A stretch of DNA of 64,000 bases, taken from NCBI RefSeq assembly GCF_004349265.1, contig NZ_SMFL01000006.1, positions 1-64,000 of the forward strand. The letters run 5' to 3'. Below the pieces are notes generated by a model, which searched no databases, had not been told where the DNA came from, and was given only the letters and a program-made list of their open reading frames with translations. The stretch is from Dyadobacter psychrotolerans (GTDB lineage Bacteria > Bacteroidota > Bacteroidia > Cytophagales > Spirosomataceae). Of this stretch, positions 27,716 through 36,689 are shown piece by piece. A program made the position numbers and the translations under genes. The first letter of the stretch is position 1. Every line of letters begins with the position of its first letter.

Positions 27716-28768
27716 TTATTTCGCTGCCTGAACGGTTACGCCTTCACTCAGGTTGATTTGTCCGGTTGTTATCACTGTTTCGCCGGCTTTCAATCCCGAC
27801 AATACTTCAATTTTATCACCCAGTTCACGACCTACTTCAATTTTACGTTGTTTGGCAATGTTGTTTTCCATCACGTATACATAAGGATTGCGAATGCTTT
27901 CAACCAAAGAACTGCGTGGGATCAGCAAAGCCTGCTGACTGGTTTTTTGTAAAAATGAAACAGAAACAAAGGTCCCGGCTTTAAGCTGGCTTGTATTCTG
28001 TATCACGATTTCAACCGGATAGTTGTGCGAATCATCACCCTGCGGAGCTATGTAGGAAATGACACCGTCGATTTTTTTATCAGGATAAATATCCGTTTTA
28101 ACCTGAACATGCTGTCCTTCTTTTAATTTGTAAACATCACTTTCGCTGATCATAACCTGCACTTTCAGTCTGGTTACATCCAGGATTGTTCCCAGTGATG
28201 TGCCCACATTAACAAATTCTCCCGGCTCAATATTCTTTTTAATGATACGTCCGCTGATCGGTGCTTCTACTGTTGCATCACTAATCTGCTGCTTAATTTG
28301 TTCGGCCTGGTTCAGCGCGTTTTCGTAATTGTATTTTGTATCGTTTACCTGAATTTCGGTAGCTGCATTTCCGGCAAGCAGTTTGGTATAACGGTCAGCA
28401 TCTTTTTTCAGTTTGTTGATATTAAGCTCCGTAGCCTGCAATGAAAGCTCTTTCAGTTTACTGTCAACACTGACAATCGTTGCGCCTTTGTTTACATAAC
28501 TTCCAAGTTCATATTTAACAGAAAGTACCTTCCCGGCTGATGTTGCCATAATTTCAGCCTGTTTGTAAGGAATCAGATTTCCAGTACGTACCAGCTGTTG
28601 GTCTGTACTTCCTTCACTTACAATCGCAACCGTAACCGGTATGCTGATACCTGTTTTCTCAGGCATTTTATTTTTTGAATCAATTTTTGATTTATTCGCC
28701 ACCAGCTGGTATCCGATCAGGATTCCGATTAATGCAATAGAGCCGATTATGATTAATTTTCTTTTCAT
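27716..28768 (-). CDS. RND efflux periplasmic adaptor (membrane fusion protein)
   Basis: The 350-residue adaptor links the inner-membrane pump to the outer-membrane channel. An N-terminal membrane anchor (about 4-24, LIIIGSIALIGILIGYQLV) is followed by a biotinyl-lipoyl-like half domain (AGKVLSVKYELGSYVNKGATIVSVDSK), a coiled-coil hairpin (about 110-150), the second lipoyl half (VEAPISGRIIKKNIEPGEFVNVGT) and a beta-barrel domain. It is the middle gene of the marR-tolC-adaptor-pump operon, 26 bases upstream of the pump. Confidence 0.92.
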   Translation of the reverse strand: MKRKLIIIGSIALIGILIGYQLVANKSKIDSKNKMPEKTGISIPVTVAIVSEGSTDQQLVRTGNLIPYKQAEIMATSAGKVLSVKYELGSYVNKGATIVSVDSKLKELSLQATELNINKLKKDADRYTKLLAGNAATEIQVNDTKYNYENALNQAEQIKQQISDATVEAPISGRIIKKNIEPGEFVNVGTSLGTILDVTRLKVQVMISESDVYKLKEGQHVQVKTDIYPDKKIDGVISYIAPQGDDSHNYPVEIVIQNTSQLKAGTFVSVSFLQKTSQQALLIPRSSLVESIRNPYVYVMENNIAKQRKIEVGRELGDKIEVLSGLKAGETVITTGQINLSEGVTVQAAK

Positions 28769-28807
28769 GACCTTGTTGTCAATAAATGGAATGAGTGGAT
28801 GATATAT

Positions 28808-30142
28808 TTATGGAAGCGCCGAATAAAATCCCTGCAGCGAGCCCTGTGACTGTTCAATTCCAAGCTGCGCCTGATAATAGCTCAGCATCGAATTGATGTA
28901 ATTGCTTTGTGCCTCCTTGTATGATGATTCAGCATTCAGCAGATCGGAAAGCGTGATTGTGCCTTCTTTATATTGTAAAGTTGTCACGTCGTACACTTCC
29001 TTCGCCAGCGTAACATTGGCGTCATCGTTAGCCAGGTTAACTCTTGCTTTTTGAAGCTGCGTGGTTGCGTTATTATTTTGAAGTTCGTAATTCTGAATAT
29101 TCAGTTTCAGCTGCTCGTTTTGTGTCATCAGGTTCAAATCTGCCTGTTTGTATTGTGCATCTCTTCTGAAACTGTCAAAAATCGGAATGTTCAGTTTTAA
29201 TCCTATCGCACCGAAACTAAACCAGTTACCCCAGGATTGACCAAGCTCATTGCCGAGCGCCTGTACACCATATCTTCCGTAAACTGAAACTTTTGGCAGA
29301 TAACCAGCACGAATACGATCCTTTTCAATTCCCTGTAACTGCATATTGATCTTTTGGGTTTTAAAATCTGTCAGATTGGAAGGATCAAAACTGCCGGGCT
29401 CATAAGCCTGAAACGGCTTATTTAAAGGATTATCGGTCAGTTCAATCTGCTCCGACATCGGCATTCCCATTTGAAATTTCAACTGATTTTGTGCCAGCGT
29501 CAAATTGCTTTCCGCAAGTGTGAGCTGGGATTGGATATTATTCAGACTCACTTTGGTCCGGTCATAATCCACTCTTTTAATGACACCGTTGTCCAACTGA
29601 AGCTGAAGGGTTCCAAGTATTTGCTTCGTTTTATCAAGATTGTCTTTCAATAATTCAATCTGCGCCGTGGTAACAAAAACCTGGTAATAGTTATTGGCAA
29701 CGTTGTAGATGATGTTCTCTTTAATTTTCTGAGAATTCAGTTCAGCGTTGGCAACATTTGGTTTATTTGCTTTCAAACCTGTTAACAGGGCCTGATCGAA
29801 AATAACCTGGTCAACCTGCCCGGAAACATTCGACGAATATTTAGTACCCAAAGTCAGACGCCGGTCTTCCGTTGAACCTAAAAAGCCTGCCGGTATGACC
29901 GTCGACTGCAGCTTGATGTTATCATCCAGCAAGCCTGTGGCGGCTACCTGTGGCAAATAATACGAAAGTGCCTCTCTTGTTTGCTGATCGGCAACACTTT
30001 CCTGGATTTTACCGATCCGTACATTTCCGTTGTTTTTCAAACCATAATCTATACATTCCTTCAGGCTCAGTTTTGTCTGGGCAAAAAGCGAATTCGATAA
30101 GGCGACTAAGCTCAGGATTGCTATAATCCGATTATTTTTCAT
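28808..30142 (-). CDS. TolC-family outer membrane efflux protein
   Basis: The 444-residue protein has a signal peptide ending SLFAQ (about 22) followed by the helical TolC architecture: two OEP repeats with long alpha-helical stretches, starting KLSLKECIDYGLKNNGNVRIGKIQ and ending YQAQLGIEQSQGSLQGFYSAL. It forms the exit duct for the downstream adaptor and RND pump. It begins 85 bases after marR, and that gap holds an inverted repeat like the one in the marR promoter, suggesting separate control by MarR. Confidence 0.92.
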   Translation of the reverse strand: MKNNRIIAILSLVALSNSLFAQTKLSLKECIDYGLKNNGNVRIGKIQESVADQQTREALSYYLPQVAATGLLDDNIKLQSTVIPAGFLGSTEDRRLTLGTKYSSNVSGQVDQVIFDQALLTGLKANKPNVANAELNSQKIKENIIYNVANNYYQVFVTTAQIELLKDNLDKTKQILGTLQLQLDNGVIKRVDYDRTKVSLNNIQSQLTLAESNLTLAQNQLKFQMGMPMSEQIELTDNPLNKPFQAYEPGSFDPSNLTDFKTQKINMQLQGIEKDRIRAGYLPKVSVYGRYGVQALGNELGQSWGNWFSFGAIGLKLNIPIFDSFRRDAQYKQADLNLMTQNEQLKLNIQNYELQNNNATTQLQKARVNLANDDANVTLAKEVYDVTTLQYKEGTITLSDLLNAESSYKEAQSNYINSMLSYYQAQLGIEQSQGSLQGFYSALP

Positions 30143-30181
30143 CTTTCTTTTTTTAATTTTTCTGTGGCTTTTGGTAAGTTA

Positions 30182-30210
30182 GTTGATACCTCTACTAGTG
30201 ACATATCAAC
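30182..30210 (-). promoter_or_regulatory. Second MarR-operator-like inverted repeat upstream of tolC gene
   Basis: GTTGATA (30182-30188) and TATCAAC (30204-30210) form a perfect 7-base dyad with 15 bases between. The half-sites are the same as those of the palindrome in the marR promoter. Position between marR and the tolC-like gene fits an operator. Confidence 0.6.
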
Positions 30211-30227
30211 TATTAATATAAAATTTT

Positions 30228-30683
30228 TTATTTCTCAATAATGGCGGCAACACGATCTAAAAACGACAGAAACAGCTTGCGCTCTTCTTCCGAGAAGTGT
30301 TCCATAATCTGGTCATTAAAGGTCATAGCCAATGCCTGTATCTTTTCGCAAACAAACTTTCCGCTTGTAGTAAGTGAGATCAGGTTCTTTCTTTTATCCT
30401 CAATATCACTTTCAATTTTCAAAAAACCATCTTTCTGTAAAGTCTGTACAGAGCGCAATATTCCCGATTTATCCTTTTGAAGAATGTTGGCAATGTCCTG
30501 CTGGGTAATTGCGTTTTCTTTAAAATATACAACCATCAAAACCGGCACCTGCTCGGCCATTACCGGAATTCCCTCCAGTGTCAGTTCTGAATTCATTTTT
30601 TTGAAAACGAGCCGGGTTACGGTTCCAAGCTTTATTTGCAATGAACCCTTCATTTCCTCACGTTTATCCATGCACTCTTTCAT
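30228..30683 (-). CDS. MarR-family transcriptional regulator
   Basis: The 151-residue protein has the MarR winged-helix layout: an N-terminal helical dimerisation segment, a recognition region ITQQDIANILQKDKSGILRSVQTLQKDGFLKIESDIEDKRKNLISLTTSGK (about 69-118) with the wing DKRKNLISLT, and C-terminal dimerisation helices. It is the first gene of the efflux operon. A palindrome between the -33 and -7 boxes of its own promoter indicates autorepression, as in other MarR systems where a ligand releases the repressor and induces efflux. The inducing compound is unknown. Confidence 0.9.
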   Translation of the reverse strand: MKECMDKREEMKGSLQIKLGTVTRLVFKKMNSELTLEGIPVMAEQVPVLMVVYFKENAITQQDIANILQKDKSGILRSVQTLQKDGFLKIESDIEDKRKNLISLTTSGKFVCEKIQALAMTFNDQIMEHFSEEERKLFLSFLDRVAAIIEK

Positions 30684-30712
30684 TATTTTCTGGTAAATCT
30701 AATTTTCGGGCA

Positions 30713-30744
30713 CAAAAGTAATAACAGTTGATGTATCAACCAAA
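30713..30744 (-). promoter_or_regulatory. marR promoter with overlapping palindromic operator
   Basis: On the minus strand TTTG (30741-30744) and TACTTTTG (30713-30720) are separated by 20 bases, an excellent Bacteroidetes -33/-7 pair. Inside the spacer lies the 14-base palindrome GTTGATGTATCAAC (30727-30740, arms GTTGAT/ATCAAC). A repressor bound there would block RNA polymerase. Confidence 0.8.
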
Positions 30745-30801
30745 TGTGCGAACAAGTTTTTTTCTGTTAATTGATGAACGGTCAATTTCCTGTACGAGCA
30801 T

Positions 30802-30835
30802 AAAAAAGCCCCGCAAAACCTAAGCTTTGCAGGGC
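30802..30835 (-). terminator. Intrinsic terminator of the M48 protease gene
   Basis: On the minus strand GCCCTGCAAA pairs with TTTGCGGGGC with one mismatch, followed by six T. It lies 23 bases after the stop at 30859 and just upstream of the marR promoter region. Confidence 0.85.
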
Positions 30836-30858
30836 AGTTGAACCTTATATTTTAAATC

Positions 30859-32313
30859 TTATTTCCCCAGCGTTTTAATCAACATGCCTTTGTCAACTTT
30901 CGCAGAAAGATCCATTCCGTTTAGAATTGCAAGATCATCCATTTTGTTATCCGGCATATTGTATGATTTCAGCGCATCACGAAGCGATCCTGAATTTTGT
31001 ACCGTTTTAATATGAATACGATCAGGCTCACGATTTAGTTTTGATGCATCAGTAAGTGCCTTAAAGCCCTGCGCAACACCTTTAAACTGATTAAAGTTTG
31101 CCCCAAAGTCAGTACTTCCAGCTACCCCGTGAATTGCATAAATATTTCCGTTATACTGAATCAGCCAGCTTGCAACCTGAGCTGCATTTGCTGCTGCTGC
31201 CTGGCCTTCTGCCGCTTGTTTTGATACCAAAGCAATAGCAGGATTACCATTAATCGTTATTTTATTATTTTCAGAAACCTGAAGACCATAATTTTTTATA
31301 ACAGTTTGTGCAGCTTCATCCAAAGATTTCCCTTCTGCCAAAGTAAACAGCATCATTGCCTTCCCATCCTTCGAAGCCATCTGGAACTGAGCCGGTGTGT
31401 TTTCAGATTGCCACCCCGAAGGTACAGGGAACTGGAATTTTAAGCCAGGATGGAAGAATTGCCCGTCTTCAACAAATCCTTGTTTTGGATCAATACCATA
31501 AATAAGTCCTTCAATGCGGCGCAGATAAGCATCACGGTTAACTTCATATTTTGCCTGATGAGCTGCCTGATAAGTTGTTGCCAGTTTTTCTACCTTCACC
31601 TGACGATTGCCCGGATCCGGGTGGGTAGACTGAAACGTAGGAATGCTCTGACCAGATTTTTCACTGATTTTTTTCAATGTGCCAAAAAAGTCAGCCATTT
31701 CATGCGCATCATATCCAATTTTACTTGAATATTCAACACCCAATTCATCCGACTGGCTTTCATGATCTCTGCTATACTTTAAAAGCAGCAAGCCAAGCCC
31801 TTGTGAAGCCTGATCAGCCAAGCCTCTGAATGTAGGAGAAAGAACGGAGCCCGCTAACAGTACTCCTTGCGAAAAAACCTGTTTCGTTTGCTGGCTGGCA
31901 GAATGCCTTGCCGTAACGTGCCCAATTTCATGGCCTAAAACGCCCGCAAATTCGGCTTCATTGTTAAAATGAGCCATAATACCCCGGGTAAAATAAACAT
32001 ATCCACCAGGAACTGCAAATGCATTTACAACCGGTGAATCAACGATAAAAAACTGATAGGTTAACTCCGGACGATGAGAAATTTTCCCCATTGCCTTTCC
32101 TTTTTCATTTATAAAAGCATTCAGATTTTTATCGTCATATAGGCCCATTGACGCAACAACTGACGGGTGCGACTCAGCACCAAGTGCCTTTTCTTTGTCT
32201 TCCGACATAAATATAATTTCCTTCTTTCCCGTTACAGGATTTTTGGAACATCCCGACAAAATCCCGAGTACCAGAAAACCACAAAGGATTTGTAACTGAA
32301 CTTTCATTTTCAT
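30859..32313 (-). CDS. M48-family zinc metalloprotease, lipoprotein
   Basis: The 484-residue protein has a lipoprotein signal ending LSGC (Cys about 22) followed by SKNPVTGKKEIIFMSE, then the M48 catalytic domain with HEIGH at about 128-132 and the downstream ligand glutamate in HESQSDELGVEYSSKIGYD. The C-terminal third (after DAYLRRIEGLIYG) is a family-typical extension ending in a short LysM-like segment (GSLRDALKSYNM...LAILNGMD). Relatives (BepA/YfgC, LoiP) act in outer-membrane protein quality control. The ATG at 32313 lies 36 bases after a near-perfect promoter; the frame further upstream crosses that promoter and is not used. Confidence 0.9.
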   Translation of the reverse strand: MKMKVQLQILCGFLVLGILSGCSKNPVTGKKEIIFMSEDKEKALGAESHPSVVASMGLYDDKNLNAFINEKGKAMGKISHRPELTYQFFIVDSPVVNAFAVPGGYVYFTRGIMAHFNNEAEFAGVLGHEIGHVTARHSASQQTKQVFSQGVLLAGSVLSPTFRGLADQASQGLGLLLLKYSRDHESQSDELGVEYSSKIGYDAHEMADFFGTLKKISEKSGQSIPTFQSTHPDPGNRQVKVEKLATTYQAAHQAKYEVNRDAYLRRIEGLIYGIDPKQGFVEDGQFFHPGLKFQFPVPSGWQSENTPAQFQMASKDGKAMMLFTLAEGKSLDEAAQTVIKNYGLQVSENNKITINGNPAIALVSKQAAEGQAAAANAAQVASWLIQYNGNIYAIHGVAGSTDFGANFNQFKGVAQGFKALTDASKLNREPDRIHIKTVQNSGSLRDALKSYNMPDNKMDDLAILNGMDLSAKVDKGMLIKTLGK

Positions 32314-32348
32314 AAAATTAAGCTGATGCGTTTTGTTAGTGAGTTTGT

Positions 32349-32380
32349 CAAAATTAAACAAGTCCTGACCTTTTCTCAAA
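32349..32380 (-). promoter_or_regulatory. Promoter of the M48 protease gene
   Basis: On the minus strand TTTG (32377-32380) and TAATTTTG (32349-32356) are spaced by 20 bases, matching the Bacteroidetes TTTG-N19/20-TAnnTTTG consensus exactly. It gives a leader of about 30 bases. Confidence 0.75.
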
Positions 32381-32561
32381 GAATCATGCCAAGACCTTTG
32401 TATATACGTTGTGCGTTGCAAGTGGTAACTCTTTTGCATTTATATAAATTATATGAATCCTATTATTATATTACCTTCGTTAATCAAAAAGTACGAATAC
32501 AAGTAATGCCCGGCCGGTTTCAAAATATTAATGAACATGCTTTTTCCATTTTTTCTTCGGT

Positions 32562-33383
32562 ATGATTCATAAGAAAAGCACATTCAGCTTATTGCCGGAC
32601 TGGCTCGCCCGTTTCGACTTTCTTGGATTATTCGAGAAAGATCCATTCGGTAATTATTTGACAATCAAAAGATTTTTCATTTTTGTTATCGGGTGGTTTA
32701 CCTATTATCGTTACACGGCAGTCAATAAAATACGTATTACAGGTGCAGATCAGCTTTTGACACTACCTGATAATGGCGTACTTTTTCTTTCCAACCATCA
32801 GACCTACTTTGCTGATGTGATTGCATTTTACCACATTTTTTGTGCTGCAAAATGGGGTTACAAGGATACTATTTCTCCACCATTTTATTTGTTCTCACCA
32901 CGTGCACGATGCTATTATGTGGCCGCTTCGGAAACCATGAAGGAAGGTTTACTTCCAAAACTTTTCAGTATCGGCGGTGCCATTACAATTGACCGTTCCT
33001 GGCGGGCTAATGGTGAAAATGTAAAACGACAGCTCGATAATTCTGCCCAGGATAAAATCGGGATGGGACTTCGTCACGGCTGGGTTGTAAGTTTTCCACA
33101 GGGAACAACCAAACCCTACGCGCCTGTCCGGAAAGGAACCGCTCACCTGATAAAAGATCATCAGCCAATCGTCATCCCCGTCGTTATCAATGGTTTCAGA
33201 AGGGCATTTGACAAAAAAGGATTGCGTTTTAAAAAGCGTAATACAAAACTGACCGTTCATTTTAAAGAGCCTATGCATTTCCTTCCTGACGAATCTTTGG
33301 AAAGTATGATCGAACGGGTTACCAAAGCTATTGAGCAGGAAGTTCCCGGAGACGGAAATGCTTTGCCGACACCTGCTGAGTAA
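32562..33383 (+). CDS. Lysophospholipid / 1-acyl-glycerol-3-phosphate acyltransferase-like
   Basis: A 273-residue membrane-associated acyltransferase of the PlsC superfamily. The catalytic block SNHQTYFADV has H79 and D85 separated by five residues instead of the usual four, and the substrate block FPQGTTKPYAPVRKGTAHLI lies at 178-197. A hydrophobic segment near 38-50 probably anchors the protein. It would transfer acyl groups to lysophospholipid or a related acceptor. It is divergent from the M48 gene and 63 bases upstream of the TIGR01777 gene, possibly cotranscribed. Confidence 0.8.
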   Translation: MIHKKSTFSLLPDWLARFDFLGLFEKDPFGNYLTIKRFFIFVIGWFTYYRYTAVNKIRITGADQLLTLPDNGVLFLSNHQTYFADVIAFYHIFCAAKWGYKDTISPPFYLFSPRARCYYVAASETMKEGLLPKLFSIGGAITIDRSWRANGENVKRQLDNSAQDKIGMGLRHGWVVSFPQGTTKPYAPVRKGTAHLIKDHQPIVIPVVINGFRRAFDKKGLRFKKRNTKLTVHFKEPMHFLPDESLESMIERVTKAIEQEVPGDGNALPTPAE

Positions 33384-33446
33384 ATGTAATGGCATGCTTT
33401 TGTTCTTCCTTATACGCAGGCATATTACCTTTTTAAGTAAATAATT

Positions 33447-34361
33447 ATGGGGCAAAAAGTATTAATCACCGGTGGAACCGGTCTTGTAGGAAAGCGTTTA
33501 ACAGAAATGCTTTTAAAAAAGGGATACGAAGTAGCTTATCTGAGCAGAAAAAAGGAAAATATCCCATCTGTAAAAGTTTACGAATGGAATATTGATAAAG
33601 GATATATTGAAGATGGTGCAGTTGAAAATACGGATTATCTGATTCACCTTGCAGGAGCTGGCGTAGCGGAAGGAAGGTGGACTGAGGAACGTAAAAAAAT
33701 CATCATATCAAGTCGGGTTGACAGCATTAACCTGATTGCAAAAAAGATAAAAGAAAAGAACATTAAGCTGCAATCGTTCATTTCTGCTTCCGGAAGCAGT
33801 TATTATGGTGAAGATACAGGCGACAAACAACACACCGAAGAATCCCCAGCCGGAAATGATTTTCTTTCACATGTAACCGTTGTGTGGGAAAAAGCCGCTG
33901 ATTCCATTACAAAACTTGGCGTAAGAACAGCCATACTCAGAACAGGAATTGTACTCAGTACCGAAGGCGGAGCTATTCCGAAAATGGCGCTACCTGCCAA
34001 ATTTGGATTTGGAGCGCCGCTTGGTTCCGGCAAACAATGGATTTCCTGGATTCATCTCGATGATCTTTGTAACATGTACATTAATGCAATGACAAATAAC
34101 TCCTGGCACGGCCCTTACAATGCCGTAGCATCTGGGCCGGTTACCAATGAGGAACTTACCAGGCAAATTTGTAAAACACTTGGCAGGCCGCAATGGATGC
34201 CAAATGTACCTTCATTCGCGTTAAGGCTGGTTTTTGGCGAAATGGCCAATGTGGTTTTAGGCAGCAACTTTGTAATCAACAAACGTGTAACTGCTGAAAC
34301 TGACTTTAAATATCAGTTTACTGATTTAGAGAAAGCGCTGGAAGATGTATTTAATAAATGA
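33447..34361 (+). CDS. TIGR01777-family epimerase-like protein (YfcH-type SDR)
   Basis: The 304-residue protein is an extended short-chain dehydrogenase with the N-terminal NAD(P)-binding motif ITGGTGLVGKRL (residues 7-18), DYLIHLAGAGVAEGRWTEERKK, and the family-specific SGSSYYGEDTGD and EKAADSITKLGVRTAILRTGIVLS. A C-terminal DUF1731-like segment (PNVPSFALRLVFGEMANVVLGS) completes the usual length. The reaction is unknown for this family; YfcH homologues have been linked to cell division. It ends convergently with the M61 peptidase, only 33 bases apart. Confidence 0.88.
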   Translation: MGQKVLITGGTGLVGKRLTEMLLKKGYEVAYLSRKKENIPSVKVYEWNIDKGYIEDGAVENTDYLIHLAGAGVAEGRWTEERKKIIISSRVDSINLIAKKIKEKNIKLQSFISASGSSYYGEDTGDKQHTEESPAGNDFLSHVTVVWEKAADSITKLGVRTAILRTGIVLSTEGGAIPKMALPAKFGFGAPLGSGKQWISWIHLDDLCNMYINAMTNNSWHGPYNAVASGPVTNEELTRQICKTLGRPQWMPNVPSFALRLVFGEMANVVLGSNFVINKRVTAETDFKYQFTDLEKALEDVFNK

Positions 34362-34394
34362 TAGTACCTTATTCGCTTTAGTAACACAGAGATG

Positions 34395-35870
34395 TTATTC
34401 CTCTTCCTCATCTTCTGTATGTTTCTGAACAGTTGACAGCCATTTGTCCCGTTGAATCTGTGCCCGGAAATCGTCGAGTACATTCAGCTGTATATTACCA
34501 TTGCTGAAAGTCGTCATCTGCAATCCAACAAAAGCCATGGCTTCATTCAGTCTGGTTTCAAGCGGGTTGTTTCCAAAAATACATTCCTGCCAATACCACT
34601 CAAGCGACTCGCCGGCTACTTCTTCAACGATATTAATGTAGTCCTCTAAAGTATATCCAATATATGGTTTACCAAAGCGCATCCAGAGCAGAAGCATGAC
34701 ATCATCCAGCGACTGTTCATGACTTGTTTTTTTTCTGATGTATAAATCCAGAATCAGGGCAACCAAAGCTCCTTTGTGATAAACAGAAACCTTGCGGTCG
34801 GGAATGCCCTTTTCGTATCCATCCAGCCAAAGATCAAAGGAAGAGTCGGTCAGCGAGAGACTGGCGGCTCCGTTGTTTTCAAAATGTCTTTTCATATAAA
34901 CCTGCAATTCTTTGATGTAGGTTTCGTGATTAAACACACCAGCCCTCTTTAAAAACAGGTCACCATAATAAGTTGTGCAGCCTTCAGCAACAAAGCAGGT
35001 TCTGAAATAATTTTCTTTTGTAAAATCGTAAGGAAAAAGTTCTATCGGCCTGATTCTGATGATATTCCAGGCATGAAAAAGCTCATGAGAACTAACACCC
35101 AGCAAATCAGAATATAATCCCTCACCCTCATCGTCCGGCCCGAGAACGACCATTGTTGAGTTGCGGTGCTCGACGCCATGATAAAATGCTGTGGGCAGAA
35201 TAAGGTTCAGAAAGTGGTAATCCTGCTCCGGAAACTCTTTCATCGTGGCAATCTGCTCACGGGAAAATCTTTTAAAATCTCTTTCGATCCTTTTCCAGTT
35301 TGGTTTCAGATTTCCATGCATCCAGATTTTAAAATCGACACCGTTTACCTCATATTCTGATTTTTGTAAAGTCAAAGAAGCCAGAAGCGGACTGTCGACC
35401 AGCTGATAAAAATCTCCGGCTGTAAGTGTATTAGCGCCATGGAAAGGAAGTCCGCAGGCCACCTGATAACCCTCCGGAAGATCCAGAAAAACCTGATAAG
35501 GCTCGGATATCCTGCCTTCGGTATACATGCAAAAATTGATAAAATTGAGATACCAAAGTTCACCATCCACATAACTGCTGCCCGCATTTTGAATCGCGGC
35601 ATAATAAGAATATTGAACCTTTACCTCCGTTTCTCCCTTGGTAGCTATACGCCAGCGGTCTTTTGTGATTTTAATTATAGATAGTTTCTCACCCGATTGG
35701 GAAACGGCTTCAATAAATTGAATATTTTTGGCAAAATTTTGAATTTCGTAACGTCCTGGCCTCCATGCAGGAAGTTGAATTTCTATGTAGTCGCTGGCAA
35801 TATCCGGAATGATATAAGTTAGACATAAAAAATGGGATCCGGGTTCGGCGACAGAGATGTGATAATGCAT
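34395..35870 (-). CDS. M61-family (glycyl aminopeptidase-like) metallopeptidase
   Basis: The 491-residue protein has an N-terminal beta domain (MHYHISVAEPGSHFLCLTYIIP, LPAWRPGRYEIQNFAKNIQ) typical of M61, then a thermolysin-like catalytic domain with GVEHRNSTMVVLG, the zinc site HELFHAWN near 262-269 and the distal glutamate in AEGCTTYYGDL. Full-length M61 proteins are often about 600 residues with a C-terminal PDZ domain; that domain is absent and the protein ends in an acidic tail, TEDEEEE. No signal peptide is visible, so it is probably cytoplasmic. Confidence 0.88.
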   Translation of the reverse strand: MHYHISVAEPGSHFLCLTYIIPDIASDYIEIQLPAWRPGRYEIQNFAKNIQFIEAVSQSGEKLSIIKITKDRWRIATKGETEVKVQYSYYAAIQNAGSSYVDGELWYLNFINFCMYTEGRISEPYQVFLDLPEGYQVACGLPFHGANTLTAGDFYQLVDSPLLASLTLQKSEYEVNGVDFKIWMHGNLKPNWKRIERDFKRFSREQIATMKEFPEQDYHFLNLILPTAFYHGVEHRNSTMVVLGPDDEGEGLYSDLLGVSSHELFHAWNIIRIRPIELFPYDFTKENYFRTCFVAEGCTTYYGDLFLKRAGVFNHETYIKELQVYMKRHFENNGAASLSLTDSSFDLWLDGYEKGIPDRKVSVYHKGALVALILDLYIRKKTSHEQSLDDVMLLLWMRFGKPYIGYTLEDYINIVEEVAGESLEWYWQECIFGNNPLETRLNEAMAFVGLQMTTFSNGNIQLNVLDDFRAQIQRDKWLSTVQKHTEDEEEE

Positions 35871-35905
35871 AAATATTTAAATGGGATTACTGGAGGCCCT
35901 GACAG

Positions 35906-35923
35906 TTTGGTTTATAAACCAAA
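35906..35923. promoter_or_regulatory. 18-base perfect palindrome in a divergent promoter region
   Basis: TTTGGTTTATAAACCAAA is self-complementary over 18 bases and flanked by nearly matching CAG/CTG. It lies between the divergent M61 peptidase and small outer-membrane-like gene, where an operator is plausible. No partner regulator gene is adjacent. Confidence 0.5.
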
Positions 35924-35975
35924 ACTGAGGTTTTAAACGTTAACCGTAACAATATATAAAATAAACGAATTATAG

Positions 35976-36632
35976 ATGAAAATTAAAATCCTCCCTTCAT
36001 GTTTCATTCTGTTTACCCTTTTGTCAGGTTTCGGAGCGATGGCGCAAACAGATGAATATTACCGTCCGGATTCCCTGAAACCTAAAACGCCGGAAAGAAA
36101 AGAAATCCCGCCCGTTGAAAAGCAGGAATTTATAGAAAAAAAGAAAGAGGTCGATTTCAAACAACAGCCATTTGTTGACAGAGTAAGGCTTGGCGGTAGT
36201 TTTGGATTGAGCCTTGGAACGGTAACTAATATCAATTTATCACCCATGGCTGGTTACGAACTAACCGAAAAGCTGGTAGCTGGTGTTGGTGTTACAGGTA
36301 TGTACTTCCGTTCAAAATTGTTTGGGATTAATTCCCTTTATTATGGAGGAAGGGCTTTTGTGATGTACTCCATTTTTCCAATGGTAAACCTGATCGGTGA
36401 ACTTGAAACAATGAACGTGGAAGTTGACACTTTTCAGAAATATGATGCCAGAAAGTGGATCAATTCCCCCATGCTGGGCGCTTCTTATTCCCAGCCAATT
36501 GGCGGACGTTTTATTAAAGCCGTTCATTTCACAGCACTTTACAATTTTAACTACAATAATCAGCTGGACGATTACGGAAACAATATTTCTCCGTACGGCA
36601 GTCCTTTTGTATTCCGAATTACGTTCCTTTAA
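35976..36632 (+). CDS. Small outer-membrane-barrel-like protein
   Basis: The 218-residue protein has a signal peptide ending AMAQ (about 23), a charged proline-rich stretch (RPDSLKPKTPERKEIPPVEKQEFIEKKKEV, positions 32-60), then an alternating aromatic/hydrophobic C-terminal part (about 68-218) with repeated short beta-strand patterns and a terminal FRITFL, as expected for a small outer-membrane barrel. I do not recognise a named family. It stands alone after a divergent region with an 18-base palindrome and precedes the acetyltransferase gene by 58 bases. Confidence 0.65.
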   Translation: MKIKILPSCFILFTLLSGFGAMAQTDEYYRPDSLKPKTPERKEIPPVEKQEFIEKKKEVDFKQQPFVDRVRLGGSFGLSLGTVTNINLSPMAGYELTEKLVAGVGVTGMYFRSKLFGINSLYYGGRAFVMYSIFPMVNLIGELETMNVEVDTFQKYDARKWINSPMLGASYSQPIGGRFIKAVHFTALYNFNYNNQLDDYGNNISPYGSPFVFRITFL

Positions 36633-36689
36633 AAATTAATAAATAGTTAAGGTCAGTTTTTGATTTCTGACCAGACAACATCAGCAAAT

